A DNA stretch of 34,078 nucleotides. It comes from Candidatus Izemoplasma sp. (GTDB lineage Bacteria; Bacillota_I; Bacilli_A; Izemoplasmatales; Izemoplasmataceae). Of the stretch, positions 18,027 to 25,889 are shown one piece after another (positions within the stretch are counted from its first letter, which is position 1; each line of letters starts with the position of its first letter). The position numbers and the translations under genes are program-made. The notes under the pieces were generated by a model, which was given only the letters and a program-made list of their open reading frames with translations, made no database searches and had not been told where the DNA came from. The stretch lies in contig SLJL01000068.1 of NCBI GenBank assembly GCA_007135105.1, positions 1 to 34,078 on the forward strand, given 5' to 3'.

Positions 18027-18953
18027 ATGTCATATCGTTATATTTATGGTCCCATCGCTTCAAGACGCCTCGGGAAATCCCTTGGGATTGCCCCTATCAC
18101 CGGAAATTACTGTAACTACGGCTGTGTCTATTGTCAGCTTGGTACCATTGTCTATAAACCCAATGAACCGGCCGCGTATTTTTCACTGGATGAGATCACC
18201 GCAGACATCGATGCCGCTTTGGCTCAGACACCTGATCTTGATGTCATCAGCATTGTTGGTGACGGTGAACCCACGTTGCATGAGAATTTGATCGATATCA
18301 TAACTCATATCCGCACGAAAACAGCCAAACCGATTGCCGTTATTACCAATGGATCCTTGTTGCATAACCGTCATGTGCGTGCGGCCTTGAACCAGGCCGA
18401 CATCGTCCTGCCATCCTTCGATGCGTATGATGCTGCGAGTTTCAAACGCATTAACAGACCCTACGGCAACCTTTCTTTCAAAAAAACCCTTGAAGGGCTG
18501 CGAACCTTTTCGCAGCAATATCCTGGCAAGCTATGGCTCGAGATGATGTTCATGGAAGGAGTCAACACATCAACCGGGGCACTTGAATGCTTTAAAGAGA
18601 TTCTTAAAACCATCCGTTATGACCGGCTTTATCTCAATACCCCGGTCAGACCACCCCGGAAGAAAACCATCCAACCCGTCACCGCGGCTACCATGAGAAC
18701 CATCCAAGAAAAACTGGGAGGCATCCCGCTGGATTATCTAAGCGAGGAAACCTACCAATCGCTGGAAAAAGACCCATTGATTGCAATCAAATCGCTTGTT
18801 AGTCGCCATCCCATGACAACCCATGAAATCGAAGTGTTTCTTAAAACAACCTATGAACGCGATCCAGAAACGCTCATGCAACAAATAAAAAACGATCCCG
18901 AGCTCACGATAAAAGCCCACGGACCGTTTCAGATGGTCACCGTCAAAACCTGA
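18027..18953 (+). CDS. Radical SAM enzyme, COG0731-like
   Basis: The 308-residue protein has the radical SAM cluster motif Cys29-x3-Cys33-x2-Cys36 (NYCNYGCVYC) after an N-terminal GPIASRRLGKSLG segment, typical of the COG0731 group of Fe-S oxidoreductases related to wybutosine-synthesis enzymes. The GDGEPTLHEN segment (near residue 75) is the usual SAM-binding region, and RPPRKK near 210 is also conserved in the group. The last 80 residues look like a small winged-helix region. Substrate is unknown. AGGAGGG precedes the ATG. It is a single-gene unit, preceded by the 300-base structured region and followed by a terminator that overlaps its stop. Confidence 0.88.
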   Translation: MSYRYIYGPIASRRLGKSLGIAPITGNYCNYGCVYCQLGTIVYKPNEPAAYFSLDEITADIDAALAQTPDLDVISIVGDGEPTLHENLIDIITHIRTKTAKPIAVITNGSLLHNRHVRAALNQADIVLPSFDAYDAASFKRINRPYGNLSFKKTLEGLRTFSQQYPGKLWLEMMFMEGVNTSTGALECFKEILKTIRYDRLYLNTPVRPPRKKTIQPVTAATMRTIQEKLGGIPLDYLSEETYQSLEKDPLIAIKSLVSRHPMTTHEIEVFLKTTYERDPETLMQQIKNDPELTIKAHGPFQMVTVKT

Positions 18954-18980
18954 TGCAGGCGCGCCTGCATCTTTTATTTT
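18952..18980. terminator. Terminator, probably bidirectional
   Basis: GATGCAGGCG (18952-18961) and CGCCTGCATC (18962-18971) form a perfect palindrome that folds with a 4-base loop, followed by TTTTATTTT. A shorter T run (from AAAAC) on the other side may serve the convergent GNAT gene. It overlaps the stop codons of both genes. Confidence 0.85.
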
Positions 18981-19777
18981 AGTAAAAAGAGCGCCTCGGC
19001 ATCACCGTAGGGATAATACCCGAGTTTTCGATAAAGATTCAAGGCTCTCGTGTTGGTTTTTTCAACCCACAGCATCGAACCGGTGATCCCTTTCTGGGCA
19101 GCAACAGAAAGAAGTGTCTGCATCAGCGCCTTGCCATAGCCTTTGGACCGAAATGGGGCATCAACGCCGAGGCCACGGACGAAAACACTTTTACCATCAT
19201 TATATATTTGACCGAGCACGAACCCGGCTAGCACCGCATCATGGTAGATCACATGGATTAAAGTTGTGTCTTCACGCAAGAACCGGTCGAACTCGGCTCT
19301 ATCCATGCCGAACAGTTCCGTATCAAGACAGTCAAGCGCCATTTGATAAAGTCTATCATCCGCGTTGCCGTCATAGGAACTGATTTTTTCGTGTGCTATC
19401 CGCTCCATCGTTGTGATCTGTTTGGTGGTCATCCCGATGTTGTAGGATACTTGTTGCAGACCTGCGCCGAGATAGAAGGCGCGCAGCATATCGATCATGC
19501 CTTCGCTGTCCTTGTCCTCAGAAGCATGGAACTGATAAGGTTTACCCGGTTCGGTTCGCGCTTCCAGATTTCGGATCAGTGCTTTGAAAGCTTTTTGATC
19601 ATCGAAAGCCACATAGACCCGTGAGGGTTGTGAAGGTTCGATGAAATAACACCAGTGATCCGCGCAGTGATAGTGCCGGTCATCGGTGGATAACCATTCT
19701 TTTTCATGGCCATCGGTGTGGAACAGGCTTTGATGACGCTTGGTTTTCGCATGGGTTAACGCTTCGTTTTTAGTCAT
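18974..19777 (-). CDS. GNAT-family acetyltransferase
   Basis: The C-terminal part (about residues 175-267 of 267) is a GNAT domain with the acetyl-CoA loop FRSKGYGKAL and the late ALNLYRKLGY segment. The N-terminal 170 residues contain no clear motif but could be a second, degenerate GNAT half, as in two-domain family members. The ATG at 19777 is preceded by AAAGGA at 6 bases; a TTG at 19783 is too close to that site. It starts 2 bases after the rarA stop, so both are in one unit. The acceptor substrate is unknown. Confidence 0.85.
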   Translation of the reverse strand: MTKNEALTHAKTKRHQSLFHTDGHEKEWLSTDDRHYHCADHWCYFIEPSQPSRVYVAFDDQKAFKALIRNLEARTEPGKPYQFHASEDKDSEGMIDMLRAFYLGAGLQQVSYNIGMTTKQITTMERIAHEKISSYDGNADDRLYQMALDCLDTELFGMDRAEFDRFLREDTTLIHVIYHDAVLAGFVLGQIYNDGKSVFVRGLGVDAPFRSKGYGKALMQTLLSVAAQKGITGSMLWVEKTNTRALNLYRKLGYYPYGDAEALFLLK

Positions 19778-19779
19778 GG

Positions 19780-21018
19780 TCAATCCTTTCGTAATATCTC
19801 GATGATTTTATCAAGCCGTTCTTTCAAGGACCGTTCGAACTTTGAAGTTTCCACGGGGTTGAAGTATCGCACATCCCTGAGTTCATCCGGCAGATATTGC
19901 TGTTTGACGATATGGTTCTCGTAGGCATGCGGATAAAGGTAATCGGCCTTATCCTCGTAGTTATCAACATTTATCAGATGGTTCGGCACTTTGTAGGTCT
20001 TGCCGGCTTCGATATCGGCGATGGCTTTATCCAAAGCCGCATAGGCACTGTTGGATTTCGGGGATAGTGCCATCTCCACCACCAAAACGGCCAGTGGAAT
20101 TCTGGCCTCAGGAAAACCGACGCGTTCGCACGCACGGGCACAGGCGTGCATCTTAGTTTGGATGGAAGTGTTGGCCAATCCGATATCCTCATAGGCGATG
20201 ACACTCAGTCGTCTTAAGATGCTGTCGAGATCTTCCATGACGATAAGCCGCGCCAGATAATGCAGTGCCGCATCGACATCGCTGCCCCGAATCGATTTTT
20301 GCAGAGCGGACAGGATATTGAAGTAATTGTCCTCGTTCTTGTCGAGCGAAAGCGCCGGTTTCAAAATCACGGATTTCGCTTTTTCCAAGGTGATGGTTTC
20401 ACCGGTAAAAGCTATCTCCAACAATTCGAGCATGTTGATCGCCGAACGAATTTCCCGGTTCGATGCATTGACGATATACGTGATGACGTCATCCATAAAG
20501 TTAGCACTCAAATCATCCGGATACTTCTCGATCAGTTTTTTCAGGAATGAAAACAGCTCGTTTTCGGAGATCGAATTCAATTTCAAAACATGGCTTCTCG
20601 ATCGAATTGCAGGGTTGACACTGTGGTATGGATTGTTGGTAGTCAAACCAATCATGATGACATTCCCTTTTTCGACATGCGGCAACAAATAATCCTGAAT
20701 ATCCTTTTTCATCCGATGGATTTCATCGATAATTAGAAGGGCGCCATAATTTTTAGCGTGCGAAATGATTTCCTTCAGGGTAGCCTTGTTGTCGGTAGAA
20801 GCATTGAACGTATACTGATTGAGACCATAATGATGCGCAATAACCTCGGCAATCGTGGTTTTGCCGATTCCTGGGCCGCCATAGAGAATCAACGAGAAAT
20901 ACTGTTTCCGCTCGATCATTTTGCGGATGACGCCGTTTTCACCGACGAGATGCGCCTGACCGACAATGTCATCAAGCGAAGTAGGACGGATTCGGTAAGC
21001 CAATGGACGTTTTTGCAT
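19780..21018 (-). CDS. rarA: Replication-associated recombination protein RarA (MgsA)
   Basis: This 412-residue AAA+ ATPase is related to clamp loaders and acts at stalled replication forks. Walker A is GGPGIGKT (residues 47-54), Walker B is LLIIDEIHR with Asp98-Glu99, sensor 1 is in GLTTNNPYHSV, and the arginine finger region RSRS follows. The C-terminal MgsA-type tetramerisation part has AYEDIGLAN and the YLYPHAYENH segment typical of the family. ATG 21018 has GAGGTG 6 bases upstream; a GTG at 21027 would overlap that site. It is the first gene of a two-gene unit with the GNAT gene. Confidence 0.95.
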   Translation of the reverse strand: MQKRPLAYRIRPTSLDDIVGQAHLVGENGVIRKMIERKQYFSLILYGGPGIGKTTIAEVIAHHYGLNQYTFNASTDNKATLKEIISHAKNYGALLIIDEIHRMKKDIQDYLLPHVEKGNVIMIGLTTNNPYHSVNPAIRSRSHVLKLNSISENELFSFLKKLIEKYPDDLSANFMDDVITYIVNASNREIRSAINMLELLEIAFTGETITLEKAKSVILKPALSLDKNEDNYFNILSALQKSIRGSDVDAALHYLARLIVMEDLDSILRRLSVIAYEDIGLANTSIQTKMHACARACERVGFPEARIPLAVLVVEMALSPKSNSAYAALDKAIADIEAGKTYKVPNHLINVDNYEDKADYLYPHAYENHIVKQQYLPDELRDVRYFNPVETSKFERSLKERLDKIIEILRKD

Positions 21019-21037
21019 TGATACCACCTCAGGAACA

Positions 21038-21046
21038 ATTATACCA
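21038..21046 (-). promoter_or_regulatory. Extended -10 promoter of rarA
   Basis: On the minus strand TGG-TATAAT (21046-21038) is an extended -10 box about 20 bases before the rarA ATG; no good -35 box is seen. Confidence 0.5.
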
Positions 21047-21474
21047 TCCCTAACGGTTCACGGGACCCGAATCTAAAAGAAAACCGTATATTTTTCACTT
21101 TAGAAAGAAAATCATACAAAAGAGACATCTTATGAGCAATCCCGAAGAAAAACAGCACAGAACTCAAAATACGCCGGATAGAAACCAGGCTGAGTATGTT
21201 CGCGTGTGCATCAAACACACATATCCATAAATCGGGGTAAATTTGCGTTCTAATCGCTTTTTCAATATCGTTGATAATCAAACACCATCTAGTCTAGAAA
21301 CGTACTTAGAACGAATGGATTTTCGTCACTTTCTCCGAAACAGAGGATGTGCAAATAAACATAGTCACAAGAAAATTATGACCACGTTTAGTAAAGGCGC
21401 AAAGCTCGATCACTCCCATTTAAATATAATCATTATAGGCATAGCCACCCCTATTGCGAGAAAAGAAGCCTCTC
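21047..21474. other. Gene-free AT-rich stretch
   Basis: No gene is supported here. Frames of about 80 codons exist (minus strand 21039-21281, plus strand 21243-21491), but neither has a ribosome binding site or a recognisable domain, and the first would run through the rarA promoter. Base composition is richer in A+T than the flanking genes. It may be a decayed gene or an old insertion; no terminal repeats were seen. Confidence 0.5.
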
Positions 21475-21502
21475 TTGATACCGACATATAGCTTCTTATA
21501 AT
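21475..21502 (+). promoter_or_regulatory. Promoter-like sequence before a structured element
   Basis: TTGATA (21475-21480), a 16-base spacer and TATAAT (21497-21502) would start transcription near 21509, upstream of two inverted repeats. Confidence 0.5.
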
Positions 21503-21508
21503 ATATAT

Positions 21509-21640
21509 TATGTTAACATGATTATATGTCTAAAGTAAGGGAACAGACATGAATATAGTGTAAATGTCTAATTCGTAAATTGAACCTCTCTCGAAAAAAG
21601 GTGCACTTTTTTCATAAGATTCAAAAATGCAAATTAGACG
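21509..21640 (+). ncRNA. Candidate small RNA with a long imperfect hairpin
   Basis: A first hairpin pairs ATGTCT (21526-21531) with AGACAT (21545-21550). A second, much longer one is centred near 21603: GTCTAATT (21566-21573) with AATTAGAC (21632-21639), TTGAA (21580-21584) with TTCAA (21620-21624), and GAAAAAAG (21593-21600) with CTTTTTTC (21606-21613). All three pairs share one centre. The inner stem with T6 could also end transcription. No open frame longer than a few codons fits inside. It could be a small RNA, a leader of the asparaginase gene or the remnant of a small inverted-repeat element. Confidence 0.35.
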
Positions 21641-21687
21641 GTGGTTGTTCGGTGCAATATATTTTTAACCGCTAAACTATCGTTTCG

Positions 21688-21696
21688 TGATACAAT
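21688..21696 (+). promoter_or_regulatory. Extended -10 promoter of the asparaginase gene
   Basis: TGA-TACAAT (21688-21696) is an extended -10 box 20 bases before the start. No -35 match is seen at the usual spacing. Confidence 0.45.
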
Positions 21697-21716
21697 GACA
21701 ATGATGAGGTGATAAT

Positions 21717-22691
21717 ATGAACAAAGTCGCATTGATCTTCACGGGTGGCACGATTGCCATGAAAGTCAACTCGAAACTTCAAGGTGCCATTCCTTCGGTC
21801 ACACCGGATGAAATCATCGCTACCCTATATCAACAGACCGATTACCGTAATCTGGAAACGTTTGAATTCTCCAAATTGCCTTCTCCTTCGATCACACCCG
21901 AAAAAATGTATGATTTGAAGGCGAAAATAGACGAATATCTAGATAATGAAGCTTATTCAGGCGTTGTGGTCGTCCATGGAACCGATACGCTTGAGGAAAC
22001 CGCCTTTTATCTTGATGTGGTCTGTGACCACGATAAGCCGGTTGTGGTGACCGGTTCGATGAAAAATGCCAGTGAACTCGGTTATGACGGTCTTACGAAC
22101 CTCGATGCCAGCATCAAAGTTGTCCTGAGTCCGCAATCTAGGAACAAAGGTGTTCTTGTTGTTATGAACTATCAGATTCATGCGGCCTGCGAGGTCACCA
22201 AGACCCATACGCTTAATCTGGATACGTTCAAGAGCATGGAATTCGGCCCTTTGGGCATCATCGACGATGAGGATGTCATCTATTACCGGATGCAGGCGCA
22301 ACGCAAGGCCTATGCCCTTAAACGTGGTTTCAACCAAAAAGTCGGCCTGATCAAGGTCTACGCCGGGATGGGTCCAGAGATTTTCGATTATTATATCACC
22401 AACGGCTACCGGGGCATCGTCATTGAAGCACTTGGCCGCGGCAACGTGCCGATGAACATGATGGACGGCATAAAAAAAGCCCGCGAACATGGTCTTGAGC
22501 TGATTATAACCTCAAGAGCGCTCTCGGGACGGGTTCTTGATACCTACGGTTATCTCGGTGGGGGCAAGGACCTCATTAAAACGGGCTGTATTCTCGGCGG
22601 GACCCTATCCGGTCCCAAAGCGCGCATCTTGCTGATGCTGGCCTTTGAAAACGACCTGGACCATGACCAGATCAAACACTTGTTCATCTAA
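21717..22691 (+). CDS. ansA: L-asparaginase
   Basis: The 324-residue enzyme hydrolyses asparagine to aspartate and ammonia. Both catalytic signatures are present: TGGTIAM with Thr12 near the N-terminus, and VVHGTDTLEETA with Thr89-Asp90. GSMKNASELGYDG follows, as in the family. No signal peptide is seen, so it should be cytosolic, like type I (AnsA) enzymes. GAGGTGATAAT precedes the ATG. It is a single-gene unit ended by a strong terminator; the type I assignment rests on the missing signal peptide. Confidence 0.93.
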   Translation: MNKVALIFTGGTIAMKVNSKLQGAIPSVTPDEIIATLYQQTDYRNLETFEFSKLPSPSITPEKMYDLKAKIDEYLDNEAYSGVVVVHGTDTLEETAFYLDVVCDHDKPVVVTGSMKNASELGYDGLTNLDASIKVVLSPQSRNKGVLVVMNYQIHAACEVTKTHTLNLDTFKSMEFGPLGIIDDEDVIYYRMQAQRKAYALKRGFNQKVGLIKVYAGMGPEIFDYYITNGYRGIVIEALGRGNVPMNMMDGIKKAREHGLELIITSRALSGRVLDTYGYLGGGKDLIKTGCILGGTLSGPKARILLMLAFENDLDHDQIKHLFI

Positions 22692-22714
22692 AAGACTCCC
22701 GCGGGAGTCTTTTT
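22691..22714. terminator. Bidirectional terminator
   Basis: AAAGACTCCCG and CGGGAGTCTTT form a perfect 22-base palindrome (22691-22712) followed by further T. It separates the convergent asparaginase and peptidase genes. Confidence 0.88.
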
Positions 22715-22720
22715 CATTTG

Positions 22721-23881
22721 CTATAGCAGGGTTGCGGGGTCAATCTCGTTGATACGGCCTAGAATATTGGTCTCAAGCCATGAACCCAGTTGTTTTCGCT
22801 TGATTTTCTCCAGTTTGCGGATGCTTCTCAGGTTCAAAGCGGCCACATGACCCAAAGGATAGTATTGCGCACAGAGCGCATCGGTGGTTCTGAACGAATC
22901 CACCACCCACAATTTCGGATCGTCTAGAGGAAATACATCCCGTACAAGGCTCTCGAACAATTTCTCCGGTTCTGCACGCTTATCATGGAGATCGAATTCA
23001 AACAAGGCGCTGATGCTCAGACGCGCATTCTCGAGGACCTGAATGTTGTTGAGGTGACGTCTTTCGGTTACCGTACAAACCGAATCGATCAGTATCTGTT
23101 CGACAACACATGCGAGGATTTCAAATTTCTGGGGACGCATGAATTGGGTCATGGTGTCATCGTCTTGATAGACTTTGATGATGGCGTGAGATAGTTCGTG
23201 TAAAAATGTTTTTAATTGCGCCATGGACACTATCGGATGACTTGCGAGACGGATATCGTTTTTCCCGACCTTTTGACAATACCCGGATATGTGGTCCTTC
23301 GAGATGGATAATTTCAAATGTTTGTCGAACGAACCAAGTTGTAGTTTTCGTTTGACTTTATCGATGATGAGCGTGGCATCGTCATGTTTGGGTCTTGGAC
23401 CGATCATTTTTAGTTTCTTGAAAAAGTTATCATAGGTTATCCGGTATTTCCGTATCAGTTTCTGACGCTTTTTTTCTTCCTTTTTGATGAGGACGGCCAA
23501 CATGGTTTTGATGTTGATTTCCTTGACATCGTCGAAATCCATGTGCATCGCCTTATAGGATTCGAAATTATGAAGTTTGGCGAGTTGATCCCGTTTTTTC
23601 ATCAGTTTCAGGATATCTTGCGACATCCTGGCATGATCCAAGCCTTGTGCAGGCGTATCATAGCGTTCAAAAGCCTCGAGCTTTCGCAAAAGTATCGAGA
23701 CATCGGGATGATGCTCGATACGGCTTTGCATGATGAAAGGCTTTTTCTTTTTGGATTGGCTCAGATGGTTGTATAGGATGGCGTCGTCTTTCTTGAGGTC
23801 ATGTGATGCGCCATCTATCAGGTTTTCCCAAAGGTGTTTCTGGTAGGTGTGATAATCTTTGATGAATGTTTTTTCGTTCAT
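22721..23881 (-). CDS. Short M3-type (oligoendopeptidase F-like) zinc metallopeptidase
   Basis: The zinc site His228-Glu229-x2-His232 (HELSHA) is visible, with a downstream EILACVVEQIL helix that could give the third ligand, Glu. The long helical, highly charged N-terminal part and the C-terminal YYPLGHVAALNLR segment resemble M3 peptidases such as PepF. At 386 residues it is clearly shorter than typical PepF (about 600), so it is a compact or divergent member. It lies 14 bases after ruvA and is probably in the same transcript. No signal peptide, so cytosolic. Substrate unknown. Confidence 0.72.
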   Translation of the reverse strand: MNEKTFIKDYHTYQKHLWENLIDGASHDLKKDDAILYNHLSQSKKKKPFIMQSRIEHHPDVSILLRKLEAFERYDTPAQGLDHARMSQDILKLMKKRDQLAKLHNFESYKAMHMDFDDVKEINIKTMLAVLIKKEEKKRQKLIRKYRITYDNFFKKLKMIGPRPKHDDATLIIDKVKRKLQLGSFDKHLKLSISKDHISGYCQKVGKNDIRLASHPIVSMAQLKTFLHELSHAIIKVYQDDDTMTQFMRPQKFEILACVVEQILIDSVCTVTERRHLNNIQVLENARLSISALFEFDLHDKRAEPEKLFESLVRDVFPLDDPKLWVVDSFRTTDALCAQYYPLGHVAALNLRSIRKLEKIKRKQLGSWLETNILGRINEIDPATLL

Positions 23882-23895
23882 GGTATCCGTCCTTA

Positions 23896-24453
23896 TCAGT
23901 TGGCGATTAGCTTCAGGGCGTCCTTAACGAGGCTGGCGGTATCCTTGGAACCATCCAGTTTCTTGACAACCCGTTCTATTTCCCTTGATTTATAGCCGAG
24001 TGCACGTAAAGCGTCTTCGACTTCCTCGAGCTGACGTTTACTTTTGATGTTGATGGTGTCGATTTGCAGTTTCCCTTTCAAATCAAGGATGATCTGTTGG
24101 GCCGCTTTGGGTCCAATCCCCGGGAAACGGTTCAGGTACTTGGTATCACTGGTTTCGATGGCGCGGATGATTTCCTCGACCTTGGCGGCTGCGAGAACGG
24201 CCAGGGCGCTTTTGGGTCCGATGCCTTTGACATTGAGCAAGCTTTCGAACAGTCTTTTTTCCTTGATGTCGGCAAAGCCGTACAAAGTATGGGCGTCCTC
24301 GCGGACATGTTGGTGGATGAAGAGCTTAAGAAAATCATCCATCTTGAACTCGAAGGGATTGGGGACCCTGACATGATAGCCGATGCCCTGGACTTCAAGG
24401 GTCACTTTACCGGGCTCGATTTCAGTGATGTAGCCTTTTAGATAGCTGTACAT
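23896..24453 (-). CDS. ruvA: Holliday junction branch migration protein RuvA
   Basis: RuvA binds four-way DNA junctions and loads the RuvB motor. The 185-residue protein has the OB-fold start MYSYLKGYITEI, the helix-hairpin-helix pair KGIGPKSALAVL and PGIGPKAAQQII (about residues 75-130), and a C-terminal domain III with ALRALGY, which contacts RuvB. GGAGA precedes the ATG. Unusually, no ruvB follows; an M3-type peptidase gene does instead, and mgtE lies upstream. Confidence 0.95.
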   Translation of the reverse strand: MYSYLKGYITEIEPGKVTLEVQGIGYHVRVPNPFEFKMDDFLKLFIHQHVREDAHTLYGFADIKEKRLFESLLNVKGIGPKSALAVLAAAKVEEIIRAIETSDTKYLNRFPGIGPKAAQQIILDLKGKLQIDTINIKSKRQLEEVEDALRALGYKSREIERVVKKLDGSKDTASLVKDALKLIAN

Positions 24454-24484
24454 AGGCGTTCTCCTTTGTTTGTATAGAAACTAA

Positions 24485-25888
24485 TTACAGAAGATTGAAG
24501 ATCAGTACGGTCGCGAGGCCGAAATATAGGGCGAGCGCGGTAACGTCGTTGATGGTTGTAACAAGCGGACCGCTGGCAACCGCAGGGTCGATGTTCAAGG
24601 CATTGAGAACGATGGGGATGAAACTGCCGAGAAAGGCTGAGAGTACCAAGGCGGAAAAGACGCTGATGCCGACGACAAATGCGACAGTTGTCGCTTGGAT
24701 CGTATCACCGACGGCACCGATGGGTGCGATGGTGAGGAACACCCAGGCCGTCAAGAACGAAAGACCACCCAATAAGGCGCCGTTCAGCAGGCCGATCGTC
24801 ACTTCCTGAATCAGATGGGCCACGATGTTGACCCGGGTTCTCAAGGTTTCCTTGGAGATTCGCAGAATGGTTACAGCAAGCGATTGCGTTCCGATGTTCC
24901 CCGCCATGTCGAAAATAAGCGGCTGAAAGAGCACCAGGGCCGTAATCGCGGCGATGGTTTCCTCGAAAGAAGCCAAAACGGTGGCAATGACGATGTTCAA
25001 TAATAACAATAACGCAAGCCAGGGGAGTCGTTTTCGCGAAGATCGCATCGCGGTTTCGTATTTATCGTCTTCGGTGGGAAGACCGGCGAGCTTGGCATAG
25101 TCATCATGGGCTTCCTCTTCAATGATATCCATGGCGTCATACATGGTGATGATGCCTTCGATAACGCCAGAATCGTCCAGGACCGGCATCGCCAAGGTAT
25201 CGTACTTACGGATATCACTGACGACTTCCTGAATGCCGTCTTGGACATTGACCGCATAGAAGTTTTCGTTCATGATCTCGCCGATGGTGATGGGATGCTT
25301 GGCGACAATCAAGTCTTTTAGGTCCAGGACGCCGATGAGTTTATCGTTGTCGTCAACGACAAACAACGTATCGATCATTTCTACTCGGTTGGCGTCGGAG
25401 ACAAGGATTTTCATCGCGTCCTTGACGTCCATTTCAGGTTTGAACTTGATGAAATTGGTGTTCATCTCCGAACCGGAGGTCAAGTGTTTATAACGGGATA
25501 GCTTTTTGAGCTCTTCTTGTTTTGCATCATCGATCAGAACGAGAAACTCGGCGGAATCTTCGTATTTCAGGTGTTGCAGGATGTCAACGGCATCATCGTT
25601 TTCCATCAGTTCCAAGAGTTGTGCCGCGGTATGCTTGTCGAGTTCGAGCATGAACGTAGCGGCTTTCTCTTCGCTCGTATGCGCCATCGCGCGGGCAAGC
25701 TTTTCACGGGTGATGTACTTATAAAGCCTCGAGCGTTCCTCGTCGTTCATCATCAGCATGGCTTCAGAAATGTCGAACGCGTGATATTTATGCAACTTAT
25801 TTTGTAGGATGCGCAGACGCTGTTCATGTCTGATCAGCGTAAGGATCTCCTTTGGCTTATTGCGTTTCAATATTGGTAGTGGTCTCAT
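24485..25888 (-). CDS. mgtE: Magnesium transporter MgtE, copy 1
   Basis: MgtE is a gated Mg2+ channel. The 467-residue protein has an N-terminal helical domain (residues 1-130), two CBS domains (about 135-260) that sense cytosolic Mg2+, and a C-terminal five-helix pore domain (about 290-467) with the signature GNIGTQS at 330-336. A frame extending to 25960 exists, but the ATG at 25888 has GGGAGGT upstream and starts 1 base after the stop of the second mgtE gene. It is 31 bases ahead of ruvA in the same direction. Confidence 0.93.
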   Translation of the reverse strand: MRPLPILKRNKPKEILTLIRHEQRLRILQNKLHKYHAFDISEAMLMMNDEERSRLYKYITREKLARAMAHTSEEKAATFMLELDKHTAAQLLELMENDDAVDILQHLKYEDSAEFLVLIDDAKQEELKKLSRYKHLTSGSEMNTNFIKFKPEMDVKDAMKILVSDANRVEMIDTLFVVDDNDKLIGVLDLKDLIVAKHPITIGEIMNENFYAVNVQDGIQEVVSDIRKYDTLAMPVLDDSGVIEGIITMYDAMDIIEEEAHDDYAKLAGLPTEDDKYETAMRSSRKRLPWLALLLLLNIVIATVLASFEETIAAITALVLFQPLIFDMAGNIGTQSLAVTILRISKETLRTRVNIVAHLIQEVTIGLLNGALLGGLSFLTAWVFLTIAPIGAVGDTIQATTVAFVVGISVFSALVLSAFLGSFIPIVLNALNIDPAVASGPLVTTINDVTALALYFGLATVLIFNLL

Positions 25889-25889
25889 G

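Noticed and set aside
21039-21491. Two frames of about 80 codons in the gene-free region
   Set aside because: No ribosome binding site and no recognisable domain; one runs through the rarA promoter.
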